Origin: Kineothrix sp. IPX-CK
GTDB taxonomy: Bacteria > Bacillota > Clostridia > Lachnospirales > Lachnospiraceae
Assembly (NCBI RefSeq): GCF_039134705.1
Contig: NZ_CP146256.1
Location: 1,860,001 to 1,924,000 of the forward strand
DNA: 64,000 nt
Reading direction: 5' to 3'
Numbering within the stretch: the first letter of the stretch is position 1; each line of letters opens with the position of its first letter. Below the pieces are notes generated by a model. That model saw only the letters and a program-made list of their open reading frames with translations. It was not told where the DNA came from and did not search any database. Of the stretch, positions 44,366 to 52,521 are shown in pieces. The position numbers and the translations under genes were made by a program.

Positions 44366-45421
44366 ATGAAATTAATAGACAAATTAAAAGAAGATCATAT
44401 CGGAAACATTTACACAAACGAAGAAATAGATAAAATCCTTGAAGAAAATAAATATTTTCCCATAGAATGTGATGAGGATAACGAGGAGGGCATTTTCAAA
44501 TATACCAATACTAAATCTCAAATATGGGTTAAATACATCAGAGAAAATGAGGATTATCTTATATCGGACATTACGTTTTGCACAAAGAAGAAAGGAAAGA
44601 CTAAGGTACGCGCCTTTAGAACCGTTGAAGAAATTAAAAGTATGATGGACTATTTCAGAGATAAGAAAAAATATGATGAGTTTCTTATATTTGTATTGGG
44701 GCTATTTTTTGCAAGGCGTATAGGCGATACTCTTACTCTGAAATGGTCAGATTTATATTATGAAAACGGTAGAAAGAAGGAAATACTTAATACCTTACTG
44801 GAAGATAAAACCGATAAAATAATTGATATAGCAATTACTGATGTTGCATGGAAATATATTGACTGGTACTGCGACGCAGCTAATATTAATCCAATGGAAC
44901 ATATAAATGAGGATATTTTTAGATGTAAGCAAAAAGATGAGTTGCCTCAAAATTATACTGATGAGGAGTATGGAAAAGCCATTGAAAAACAAGAAGCTGC
45001 TTACAGGTATCAATTTCAAAGCGCTGCTAAATATAATGGTATCGAAGGTGTAAGCACGCATAGTACAAGAAAGTCTTTTGGACGCATAGCACATGAAATT
45101 AATAAGTTTGACCCTGACTGTCTACCTACTCTTCAAACTGTGTTAGGACACGCTGATCTTGAAACAACAAAGATATATATTGATATAATGGCAGAAAAGG
45201 CAGAGAAAATGTTTAATGATGTCGGAAAGTATATTTCTGATATTGATAGTGGAATAGTACCGGCTATAGATAATGTTCCGGTTATTGCCTTAAAAACAAA
45301 CGATTTGAGGGATATATTGAAACAAGCATATCTGATGGGAAGAGAGAATATTAGCAAAGAAAACGATATTGAAATTATGAATCAGCTATTATCTATGGTA
45401 GATGAAAAGCGCCTTTCGTGA
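44366..45421 (+). CDS. Second tyrosine recombinase
   Basis: 351 residues. Catalytic residues: Arg118 (ARRIGDTL), Lys148 in the beta hairpin, His232 and Arg235 (STHSTRKSFG), His262 (LGHADL) and Tyr271 (KIYID). The N-terminal 90 residues are not a classic SAM-like domain. It follows the antirepressor and precedes small genes; in this position it could be the integrase that directs lysogeny, while the 9486 enzyme does a different job. Confidence 0.85.
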   Translation: MKLIDKLKEDHIGNIYTNEEIDKILEENKYFPIECDEDNEEGIFKYTNTKSQIWVKYIRENEDYLISDITFCTKKKGKTKVRAFRTVEEIKSMMDYFRDKKKYDEFLIFVLGLFFARRIGDTLTLKWSDLYYENGRKKEILNTLLEDKTDKIIDIAITDVAWKYIDWYCDAANINPMEHINEDIFRCKQKDELPQNYTDEEYGKAIEKQEAAYRYQFQSAAKYNGIEGVSTHSTRKSFGRIAHEINKFDPDCLPTLQTVLGHADLETTKIYIDIMAEKAEKMFNDVGKYISDIDSGIVPAIDNVPVIALKTNDLRDILKQAYLMGRENISKENDIEIMNQLLSMVDEKRLS

Positions 45422-45453
45422 TAAAATAAATTTAATAAGAAAGGAGTGACTAT

Positions 45454-45627
45454 ATGAAGTGTTCACTGGAAAAAGATGTAAATAATTGCCCATTTTATCT
45501 TGTAGATACTTTAGGGTGTGAGAATAGTAAAAAGTGTTCCTTTCAAGAAAATGAGGAGCAAGAATTAAAGAGGGAATTTGTTAGAAAGCCGCGATGGTAT
45601 GAACAATACTATAAAAAGAAAGATTAA
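45454..45627 (+). CDS. Small Cys-containing protein
   Basis: 57 residues, ATG after AAAGGAG. Four Cys (KCSLEKDVNNCPFY, GCENSKKCSF) in the first half may bind zinc. Function unknown. Confidence 0.48.
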   Translation: MKCSLEKDVNNCPFYLVDTLGCENSKKCSFQENEEQELKREFVRKPRWYEQYYKKKD

Positions 45628-45639
45628 TTGGAGGATCTA

Positions 45640-45795
45640 ATGGAAGGTTTAATGAATAAACCAATTCCCTATGAATGGACGAATGAGGACATTATTAAGG
45701 ATTATGAGAAGTATAAAGATAAAAAGAAGGTGGCTTTTATTTGGGGAATCAGCCTAAAAGAAGTTAATGAGATTTTAAAACAAAGTAAATTATAA
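45640..45795 (+). CDS. Small hypothetical protein
   Basis: 51 residues, ATG after TTGGAGG. Charged with a hydrophobic turn (VAFIWGISLKEVNEI). Not recognised. Confidence 0.42.
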   Translation: MEGLMNKPIPYEWTNEDIIKDYEKYKDKKKVAFIWGISLKEVNEILKQSKL

Positions 45796-45813
45796 TAAAA
45801 GGGGAATAGCGAA

Positions 45814-46812
45814 ATGTCTGTAAAGAAAACGTCCAAAGGAAAAATCATAGGTATTTTAGTAATATTACTTGTAATTGGATCTTTTGCAAGTAAAAGAAGT
45901 GAAGGTGATGAAAGTAATACAATAGGTAGTAGTGTTAACAATCTGGTTGGGAGTGAACCAACTGTTGAAGATTCGGCGCAAGAGCTGCCTGAGACAGACG
46001 ATGTAGATATTGAGAATGACGAGTATAAAGAGTACAACGGAGTCCAGTACAAAATCATAGAAGTTGATGGTGGGGATTTGTCGGGAGAAAGACAACCCAA
46101 CGCTGCTGTAGATATTGGGTTTGGGGACAGAGTTTATTGGGCATTTACAAATGATTATGGACAACTGGTTTATGTGACGGCAGATACTATTATTTTACAG
46201 GACGATTCTACCGAACTGGTAAATTCAGATGGAAGATATTACGAAGATGAAGCTAAAGTACCCGGAACAGAGCAAGAAGATTTAGATGAGGGACATGTCA
46301 TAGCAGATTCATTGGGAGGGGTATCAAATGCTTATAATATTACTCCACAAAACAGCACATTAAATAGGCATGGCGATCAAGCATATATGGAAAAAGTTAT
46401 TCGTGACGCAGGTAGCTGTGTAAGCTTTGTGGCCACTATTACATATCCAGATACGACAACTCAAATTCCTTCACATTATCATTATGAATACGTGCTCAAT
46501 GGAGAAAGTATAGTAGATGATTTTGATAATGTAAATCCTGATGAAGTGAATGCTGGGTTGAGTCAAGAAACGTCTGAACCATCAGAAACAGATGGCAATG
46601 CAGCATTACAAGAAAGTGTTTTTGCTGAACAAACTGAGGAAACACCTGTCGCAACGGAAGAAAACGATTTATCATCAATAGACACTAATGGAAATGGCAA
46701 AGTGACTATTGCCGAAGCTGAAGCTGCCGGTTACTCGATGCCCATCTATTCTGATCATTGGTTATATAAGTATATGGATGACAGAGATGGTGACGGAATG
46801 GTTGGAGAATAG
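45814..46812 (+). CDS. Secreted DNA/RNA non-specific endonuclease with an Excalibur-like end
   Basis: 332 residues: an N-terminal export/anchor helix (GKIIGILVILLVIGSFA), an acidic linker, then the nuclease core DEGHVIADSLGG (His161) with ITPQNSTLNRHG downstream, the conserved pattern of DNA-entry nucleases and streptodornases (His general base, Asn metal ligand). The last 45 residues have a calcium-binding loop (DTNGNGKVTIAEAE) and an Excalibur-type end (DDRDGDGMVGE). The product would lie outside the cell and degrade extracellular DNA or aid survival. ATG after AAAGGGG. Confidence 0.82.
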   Translation: MSVKKTSKGKIIGILVILLVIGSFASKRSEGDESNTIGSSVNNLVGSEPTVEDSAQELPETDDVDIENDEYKEYNGVQYKIIEVDGGDLSGERQPNAAVDIGFGDRVYWAFTNDYGQLVYVTADTIILQDDSTELVNSDGRYYEDEAKVPGTEQEDLDEGHVIADSLGGVSNAYNITPQNSTLNRHGDQAYMEKVIRDAGSCVSFVATITYPDTTTQIPSHYHYEYVLNGESIVDDFDNVNPDEVNAGLSQETSEPSETDGNAALQESVFAEQTEETPVATEENDLSSIDTNGNGKVTIAEAEAAGYSMPIYSDHWLYKYMDDRDGDGMVGE

Positions 46813-46830
46813 TATAAGAGGTAATTTGAG

Positions 46831-47379
46831 ATGTCAACTTTGGATGATGAAAATAAGGCGGTTCTAGGCAGATATACATATGAAGATGATACGGATATTA
46901 AGTCAAGAATCTCTAATATGAATAAAGACAATACTACTGATAATATTGCTGCTATAAACGAGATTGTATTGTGGAAGTTAAATAGGAGTATACATATTTC
47001 TGATCAGACTATATCAATGTTAAATTCTATTGGATATTTAAATAAACCAAGTGACGTTTTAAACGATAAAACCGTATATAAGCTAATAGAGGATTTGCTT
47101 TCTTCAAAAGGTATAAAACTAGCTGTTGCTAGCACGATTCTTCACTTTTATTATCCCAATATATTTCCGATAATTGATCAAAGATCATACCGTGAACTGA
47201 CTGGGAAGGAGTTTCCGGCTTATCTGTCTAGGAGTCAAAGGTGTATAGAAGTGTATATTGATTATATAGAAAAGTGTTGGCAGTATAATATTGAGTATTG
47301 TCCGGGCATTCCTTTCGAGTCTGTTCATAAAATATTGTATCAGAGAGATAAAGAAAAGGGTAACAAGGTGAAATACTAA
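46831..47379 (+). CDS. HhH-type DNA glycosylase-like protein
   Basis: 182 residues. The stretch IKLAVASTILHFYYPNIFPIIDQRSYRELTG resembles the helix-hairpin-helix and catalytic Asp region of OGG-fold proteins, in a form common in phages and defence loci. The function may be DNA repair, DNA modification or an unrelated binding role. ATG after GAGG, 18 nt from the nuclease gene. Confidence 0.5.
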   Translation: MSTLDDENKAVLGRYTYEDDTDIKSRISNMNKDNTTDNIAAINEIVLWKLNRSIHISDQTISMLNSIGYLNKPSDVLNDKTVYKLIEDLLSSKGIKLAVASTILHFYYPNIFPIIDQRSYRELTGKEFPAYLSRSQRCIEVYIDYIEKCWQYNIEYCPGIPFESVHKILYQRDKEKGNKVKY

Positions 47380-47456
47380 TTATTGATATGAATTCCGGTA
47401 TTTTTTTTAAAAGAAGTGTGAGATTATATGAAGATTATTACACAGGAAGGAACGTT

Positions 47457-47678
47457 ATGAGCAGTGCAAACATGAGACAGATTTTATCTGATTTACATAT
47501 AGAAGAAGTGCTTTATAAACTTACCATATCAGACAGAGATAAAGAAATAGTGAAGAAGTTTATGACTGGTAATTCAATGGCGGCGTTAGCAAGAGAATAC
47601 AATCTGTCGGCGCAGAGAATCAGAGCTATTATTTTGTATTGTAAGCGTCATGTTGTATGGAAAAGATATAAGGAATAA
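47457..47678 (+). CDS. Small sigma-region-4-like helix-turn-helix protein
   Basis: 73 residues from ATG 47457 (site CAGGAAGG). ISDRDKEIVKKFMTGNSMAALAREYNLSAQRIRAIILYCKRHV reads like a sigma region 4 or Trp-repressor-like helix-turn-helix. A longer frame to 47388 is not supported. It may regulate late or accessory promoters. Confidence 0.55.
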   Translation: MSSANMRQILSDLHIEEVLYKLTISDRDKEIVKKFMTGNSMAALAREYNLSAQRIRAIILYCKRHVVWKRYKE

Positions 47679-47714
47679 AGAATTTAGAAAGAATTCCTAA
47701 GAAAGGTCATAGAT

Positions 47715-47942
47715 ATGGATGAAATAAAATATGGATATACATCAGCTATTTACTGTGATGTTGCAAAATACACCTGTTTAATGCCGGTAGAATACATAAA
47801 GACATCAGGCGGATATAAGAAGAGCCAAATGGCATGTAGTCATATAGCGAGTGGAGAATGTAATCGGGGCATGAGTTGTAAGCACTATATGGAAGCCAAA
47901 GATATTATAGAAGAATACTTGTTGAAAGATAAAATTATGTAA
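47715..47942 (+). CDS. Small Cys-rich protein
   Basis: 75 residues with four Cys (CDVAKYTC, MACSHIASGECNRGMSCKHY) and His, a probable zinc binder. ATG after GAAAGG. Function unknown. Confidence 0.5.
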   Translation: MDEIKYGYTSAIYCDVAKYTCLMPVEYIKTSGGYKKSQMACSHIASGECNRGMSCKHYMEAKDIIEEYLLKDKIM

Positions 47943-47956
47943 GTAGAAAGACGATA

Positions 47957-48163
47957 CTAATTAACGGTATCGTCTTTATCTATAATGTCAGTTATTTCAC
48001 AATTAAGTGCATCACATATTTTTTGAAGTACATCAAATTGTATACTTGTCGTTTTACCATTACATAAATTGTTTATTGTAGAAGCTGCTATGCCGGTATG
48101 TTTTGAAAGCCAATACTGAGATTTTCCTTTTAATTCAAGGGTTTCGTTCAATTTTATTATCAC
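47957..48163 (-). CDS. XRE-family regulator, divergent from a PemK toxin
   Basis: 68 residues: LNETLELKGKSQYWLSKHTGIAASTINNLCNGKTTSIQFDVLQKICDALNCEITDI, a clear HTH_XRE. ATG on the minus strand after AGGAGG. It faces the PemK/MazF gene with 120 bp between them containing a promoter and repeated words, so it may regulate, or act as the antitoxin for, that toxin. Confidence 0.8.
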   Translation of the reverse strand: MIIKLNETLELKGKSQYWLSKHTGIAASTINNLCNGKTTSIQFDVLQKICDALNCEITDIIDKDDTVN

Positions 48164-48218
48164 ATTATGCCTCCTGAATTCTTAATATTAATATTTTATC
48201 AAAAAATATTAGTTTTTG

Positions 48219-48259
48219 CAATAATTAGTGTTGACAATAATTAGTGCTTACGCTATAAT
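48219..48259 (+). promoter_or_regulatory. PemK-side promoter with two direct operator repeats
   Basis: TTGACA (48231-48236), 17-nt spacer, TATAAT (48254-48259). The 12-nt word CAATAATTAGTG occurs at 48219-48230 and 48235-48246, overlapping the -35 box. A repressor bound here would shut the toxin promoter. Confidence 0.83.
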
Positions 48260-48297
48260 ACGAAGTATAATAGTTAAAAGAAAGGAGGATGCGTGAA

Positions 48298-48654
48298 TTG
48301 ACACTTGACTTGAAAAGATACGATATTGTACTTGTAGATTTTGGCGACGACGTACTTGACGGAGAGCAGGGTGGGATAAGACCTGGTCTTATTATTCAGA
48401 ATGATGTGGGAAATTACTATAGTGGTACGACCATTGTTATGCCGTTATCAACTAAAACATACAAAAATCGTAAGCAGCCAACGCATACCCTCTTAAAGAA
48501 AGGTAAGTCTGGTTTAAGGCAAGACTCTTTATTACTAGGAGAATGTATGAGACAGATTTCAGAAAAGCGCATAATCAAATATATTGGTAAGGTTACAGAT
48601 GAAATGGAGAAATACAATATTAAGCAAGTGTATCTTGCAAATTTTGGAGAGTAG
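48298..48654 (+). CDS. PemK/MazF-family toxin (mRNA interferase type)
   Basis: 118 residues. RYDIVLVDFGDDVLDGEQGGIRPGLIIQND and TTIVMPLSTKTYKNRKQPTHTLL are the MazF/PemK barrel signatures (conserved GGIRPGLIIQN and T-x-x-x-PL). Such toxins cut mRNA. I chose TTG 48298, 9 nt after AAAGGAGG; the ATG at 48289 abuts the site. No MazE/AbrB-type antitoxin gene is adjacent; the divergent XRE gene and the following 95-residue gene are candidates. Confidence 0.85.
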   Translation: MTLDLKRYDIVLVDFGDDVLDGEQGGIRPGLIIQNDVGNYYSGTTIVMPLSTKTYKNRKQPTHTLLKKGKSGLRQDSLLLGECMRQISEKRIIKYIGKVTDEMEKYNIKQVYLANFGE

Positions 48655-48661
48655 GTGGAAT

Positions 48662-48949
48662 ATGCAACTAGTAATAGAAATGACAACAGAAGAAGCTATT
48701 GAATATTCAAAAAAGAACGGCGGAAAACTACTTGTAGCAGTAAGTAATTTAGAAGACGAAAATAATATATCTTCTAAATTTATTAGCAGAGATATTTATG
48801 AATGCGAGAGAATAATTAATGAAGCTGAAACAATAGCAAGAGTATACGATGATTTTGTTAACCAACTAAGATGTTACACTAAAAAACAAATAGATATAAT
48901 GAATATACATCCATATGGTAAATTAAGTACCATACTGTTAAAAGAATAG
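48662..48949 (+). CDS. Small protein following the PemK toxin, candidate partner
   Basis: 95 residues from ATG 48662 (site GTAGGTGG), 7 nt after the toxin stop. Helical with MTTEEAIEYSKKNGGKLLVAVSNLEDENN; no DNA-binding motif seen. Being in the same transcript, it might neutralise or regulate the toxin, which is speculative. Confidence 0.5.
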   Translation: MQLVIEMTTEEAIEYSKKNGGKLLVAVSNLEDENNISSKFISRDIYECERIINEAETIARVYDDFVNQLRCYTKKQIDIMNIHPYGKLSTILLKE

Positions 48950-48966
48950 TGTATAAAAATTATGAC

Positions 48967-49017
48967 AAACATTTGTTCTGTTTTCATATTGACTAGAACA
49001 TTTGTTCGGAGTATAAT
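48967..49017 (+). promoter_or_regulatory. SOS-type promoter with LexA-like boxes
   Basis: TTGACT (48989-48994), 17-nt spacer, TATAAT (49012-49017). The spacer contains GAACATTTGTTC (48996-49007), which fits the Firmicutes LexA half-sites GAAC-N4-GTTC; a second AAACATTTGTTC lies at 48967-48978 and GTTCGAAC at 49027-49034. LexA bound between -35 and -10 would block the promoter until DNA damage. Confidence 0.8.
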
Positions 49018-49023
49018 TATAAC

Positions 49024-49315
49024 CAAGTTCGAACAAAAAATTGCAGTCAAATTTTGATCACTGGCGTTGGCGCGCCTAACAAAAAAGACTGCAATTCTTA
49101 TACATATAATATAATTCCGCTCGAATGAGCAAAGAATTAAAGTGAGAGATATTGAAAGATACCTCTGACATACATATTTTAATCTATTTTTCTTTGTATG
49201 TCAAATTATCTTATTTTCCTTTAATTCCCAGATAACAACAACTTGTACAAACCTAAGTGGTAAATCAATTAGGCTTATTAATTGATGGCAAAATTAAAAA
49301 TGAAAGGAAGGAAAA
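49024..49315 (+). promoter_or_regulatory. Long structured leader behind the SOS-type promoter
   Basis: About 290 nt without a frame. ATTGCAGTC (49040-49048) pairs with GACTGCAAT (49087-49095) around an inner GTTGG/CTAAC stem; TGACATAC (49166-49173) pairs with GTATGTCA (49196-49203). Near the end the 15-nt word CTTGTACAAACCTAA repeats 12959-12973. It could be a riboregulator or attenuator. Confidence 0.55.
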
Positions 49316-49981
49316 ATGTTTATTTTAACAGATGGAAAAAATTATGTAATGGAGAACCCAATGAAAATGGGTGAATATCTTAGTACAACTTCGCCCGTAC
49401 AAGCAACGGAATTTTCGTACAAACAGGCAAGAGGGTTGCAACAAAGAAAGGGAAAGAAATACTCGTGGATTAGAGAATATCAGATAGTAGATACTAATAC
49501 AGGTGAATCCTTGGTCAAAACGAACTACAAGGGTAATGGGGGTGTATATATCGGAGAAAAGGACATCGACTTCGACGAATCTATTTTGGGAAAGATTGTA
49601 GAAGAGACAGAATCTATATTGGGACTAGCTGGGTGGGATGCACAACAATTAAATACATATAAGAATCTATTAGAGGCAGCTCTTTCAAAATACGACAGTG
49701 CCGAATCAGATATAAGCCATGCTCTTCAAAAATACAAAGAAGATAATAATGGTAAGAAGCCGCAAGCCCACAAAATAGCTAAAATAGGATATTTACTCGA
49801 CGACATCCGGGATAAGCACAAAAAAATAAAACAATGTCTAAATTACATAAGGGTTATGCAAGATGCTATTACATATAAGTATGATATTGGAAAAATAAAG
49901 TTGGAACTTAGTAAGGCTAAGTATTCAGATTACAAGGGTAGAACTGAATATTATGAGATTGCGTTGGAAATATTGGGATAA
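49316..49981 (+). CDS. Hypothetical protein first in the SOS-type operon
   Basis: 221 residues, ATG after GAAAGGAAGG. N-terminal 65 residues: MFILTDGKNYVMENPMKMGE..., a small alpha/beta module found in phage proteins; the rest is long helical coil (IVEETESILGLAGWDAQQLNTYKNLLEAAL). It precedes the sigma/DUF262 gene by 26 nt and is likely co-transcribed. Function unknown. Confidence 0.6.
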   Translation: MFILTDGKNYVMENPMKMGEYLSTTSPVQATEFSYKQARGLQQRKGKKYSWIREYQIVDTNTGESLVKTNYKGNGGVYIGEKDIDFDESILGKIVEETESILGLAGWDAQQLNTYKNLLEAALSKYDSAESDISHALQKYKEDNNGKKPQAHKIAKIGYLLDDIRDKHKKIKQCLNYIRVMQDAITYKYDIGKIKLELSKAKYSDYKGRTEYYEIALEILG

Positions 49982-50007
49982 ATCTGAGCAAATAGGTAGG
50001 TGCGCAA

Positions 50008-52056
50008 ATGGATGATAATCAAAAACAAAAACTATTAGAAGAATATGCGGCTAATGATATGGCAAAGTTACGGAAAATATCATACTCGATATTTAAAAAA
50101 TTTGGCGGTATATCAGAACAGGATCATGATGATTTTTATAGTAAAGCAAACGAAGAGTTATGGAAAGCAACTGAAATATTTGACGAATCAATGGGAATTC
50201 CGTTTGAAGGATATTTAAAAGGCTGCCTTGCTAGAAAGTTTAAAACTGAAATGACTGGATTAAACAGAATTAAGCGAAAAGCAGACAGGTTGTCAATATC
50301 TATTAACACACCTATTGGTGAAGATGAGTCCACTTTAGAAGATATTTTGAAGTCAGATTTTGATATAGAGAATGAAATATCAGAGAAAAGTGTGATTTCT
50401 TCCGAGGAAAATGTTCAAAACTATTTAGCCTCTCTTAACGAAACAGAAAAGCAGATAGCTACTCTAATCATTCAAGGATATGAGCATTCGGATATTAAAG
50501 AAAAATTAGGATTTTCGGAGAAAAAATATAGTAGGTTATTAAAAAACATGAGTAGCTTTGAGAAGCAAATCATAATTAATTACAACAAATCAAACGTTCA
50601 AATTGAGGAGGACAAGGAGATGGAATATTGTACACAGACATTAGAGAAGAGTAAACCTGATAGGTGGAGTGTTGCATCTATTATTAAGAAAATCAATAAC
50701 TATACAATTAGATTTGACCATCCTCTTCAGCGAGAAAGCGAGCAGTGGAGCTCCGTTATGAAAGGTAATTTAATATCAGATATATTGCAAGATAACCCCA
50801 TTCCACCCCTTGTTTTTGCAGAACAAGTTATCAATGGGCTTGCCACCGTTTGGAATCTTGATGGAAAGCAAAGATCCACAAATGTGTACTCTTACAAAAA
50901 TGATGGCTTTAAGATTACAAAAAATGTAAGACGCTGGAACATACACTATCAGGCAATTGTAAAAGATGAAAACGGAAAACCAGATTTGGATAAAGATGGT
51001 TTCCGGAAATGTGAGCAGAAGTGTTTTGACATTAGAGGGAAAAAGTTTTCTGATTTGCCAGAAGAATTAAAAGATAAGTTTTTAGACTATAACTTTGAAA
51101 TAGTACATTATCTAAATTGTAAAAGTGATGATATTGCATATCATTTGGCTCGTTACAATGAGGGGAAAAGCATGTCGGCCTCTCAAAAGGGAATTATTAG
51201 AATCGGAGAAGAGTTTGCAACAATGGTTAAAAGTATTTCAGCAATGCCATTCTTTAGGGAAAAAGGGGCTTATACGGGCGCTGAATATTCAAATGGTACA
51301 GTTGATCGCGTAGTAATTGAAAGTGTGATGGCATCTAACTTTTTAAATGAATGGCGGAAAGATCAAAACGATATGTGCTCATATATGAAAGAGAATGCAA
51401 CTACTGAAATGTTTGAAAATTTTGAGGACGTTATTGATAGACTTAGTAAAGTTGGCACAGATGAAGTTTTTGAAATGTTTAATTCTAAGGATTCATTTTT
51501 ATACTTTGGGTTATTCGCAAGATTTGTAAATACGGGGCTTGATGATGAAAGGTTTGTTGAGTTTATAGCTGAGTTTTCAGCTTTACATAGTAAAGAAGTT
51601 GATGGTGTAACTTACGATGATTTAAATGGAAAATCTACAAAGGACAAGAATGTTGTTATTAGCAAGATTAAACATCTGGAAACTTTGATGAATGAGTTCT
51701 TACATATTACTAAGTCAGAAGTAAATGACGAGGAAGATAAATCTAATGAAGAAATTCAGGTAATAGATTTTGTAAGAGAGAATGCAAAACCCAATGTCAC
51801 GGAGGATGATATCGATGATTATTATGGTATGTTGGACGGATATAGTATAGACAAACATTCAAAACTACTATCTTGGGAGAATGAGCCGTCACTAATAGCG
51901 TTAATAGCTTATTCGTTTGATAACGACATTGATTTGGATGATTGGATAGTTAAATATTTTAATGGTAATAACAATTTTATAGCTAATCAAAAAGAGAATT
52001 ATATACATATGAAACAGTGCTTAGAGAATTATATTAAGAAGGGAGAGGCAGCTTAG
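50008..52056 (+). CDS. Sigma-factor-like / DUF262 fusion protein
   Basis: 682 residues. N-terminal 190: region-2-like helices (HDDFYSKANEELWKATEIFDESMGIPFEGYLKGC... FKTEMTGLNRIKRKADR) and region-4-like helix-turn-helix (LNETEKQIATLIIQGYEHSDIKEKLGFSEKKYSRLLK), the build of a small sigma-70-type factor. Residues 225 onward: DUF262 with HPLQRESEQW and DGKQRSTN (285-291), the signature of ParB/Srx-like NTP-using nucleases; a helical C-terminus follows. Both parts lie in one uninterrupted frame. The fusion could bring a nuclease or NTPase to promoters. ATG after AGGTG. Confidence 0.68.
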   Translation: MDDNQKQKLLEEYAANDMAKLRKISYSIFKKFGGISEQDHDDFYSKANEELWKATEIFDESMGIPFEGYLKGCLARKFKTEMTGLNRIKRKADRLSISINTPIGEDESTLEDILKSDFDIENEISEKSVISSEENVQNYLASLNETEKQIATLIIQGYEHSDIKEKLGFSEKKYSRLLKNMSSFEKQIIINYNKSNVQIEEDKEMEYCTQTLEKSKPDRWSVASIIKKINNYTIRFDHPLQRESEQWSSVMKGNLISDILQDNPIPPLVFAEQVINGLATVWNLDGKQRSTNVYSYKNDGFKITKNVRRWNIHYQAIVKDENGKPDLDKDGFRKCEQKCFDIRGKKFSDLPEELKDKFLDYNFEIVHYLNCKSDDIAYHLARYNEGKSMSASQKGIIRIGEEFATMVKSISAMPFFREKGAYTGAEYSNGTVDRVVIESVMASNFLNEWRKDQNDMCSYMKENATTEMFENFEDVIDRLSKVGTDEVFEMFNSKDSFLYFGLFARFVNTGLDDERFVEFIAEFSALHSKEVDGVTYDDLNGKSTKDKNVVISKIKHLETLMNEFLHITKSEVNDEEDKSNEEIQVIDFVRENAKPNVTEDDIDDYYGMLDGYSIDKHSKLLSWENEPSLIALIAYSFDNDIDLDDWIVKYFNGNNNFIANQKENYIHMKQCLENYIKKGEAA

Positions 52057-52226
52057 TGGATGGAAATGCACATATAATGGCAATTATATTAAGATTACTG
52101 TGCTTTGGTAGCATAGGATTTATCATGGCATACTCTGGATATGGTATATATACATGGCAATTTTGGTTGATAGTAATTCTGGCAAACGTTATTTACTTAT
52201 GTGGCAGAAGTGAAGAAAGAGAATGA
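52056..52226 (+). CDS. Small membrane protein
   Basis: 56 residues from GTG 52056, overlapping the stop of the fusion gene by one base, with GGGAGAGG upstream. Two hydrophobic helices (MAIILRLLCFGSIGFIM and WQFWLIVILANVIYLC). Translationally coupled to the sigma/DUF262 protein, so possibly its partner. Function unknown. Confidence 0.6.
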   Translation: MDGNAHIMAIILRLLCFGSIGFIMAYSGYGIYTWQFWLIVILANVIYLCGRSEERE

Positions 52227-52256
52227 ATCGCAGATTTCATTAAATGAGTTTATGTA

Positions 52257-52282
52257 CCGAGAGGATATTAATCCTCTCTCGG
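52257..52282. terminator. Bidirectional hairpin terminator
   Basis: CCGAGAGGAT/ATCCTCTCTCGG stem (two extra bases on one side). It lies between the rightward SOS-type unit and the leftward 60-residue gene. Confidence 0.65.
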
Positions 52283-52450
52283 ACTTTCTTCCTCTTCGGG
52301 GTGCTCTAATATGTCTGGATAACCGTTATATTGCAGATCGGTTGTTAGTGTTCCGGGACACTTAATACTTTGTTTGGATGGTGTGCCCTCCCAGATACCA
52401 TCAGGGGTGGTTGGAATAGACTTATTTTTATTAGTTGATTTCATAAGCAT
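52268..52450 (-). CDS. Small leftward protein of unknown function
   Basis: 60 residues on the strand opposite to its neighbours. An AAAGGAGG site lies just upstream of ATG, which supports a real gene. Polar with several Pro, Thr and Glu (PTTPDGIWEGTPSKQ; EHPEEEESPRED). Its isolation and orientation suggest an independently regulated gene. Confidence 0.5.
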   Translation of the reverse strand: MLMKSTNKNKSIPTTPDGIWEGTPSKQSIKCPGTLTTDLQYNGYPDILEHPEEEESPRED

Positions 52451-52521
52451 GACCTCCTTTAGATCAGTATTTACGAAAATAAGGCAAGTTATAAGAAAAA
52501 TTTATATTGGAGAGGAATCAT

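Noticed and set aside
48867..49100. GGCGCGCC as a special site
   Set aside because: The 8-bp palindrome at 49069-49076 is simply the loop-proximal part of the leader hairpin; no second copy or functional sign is visible.
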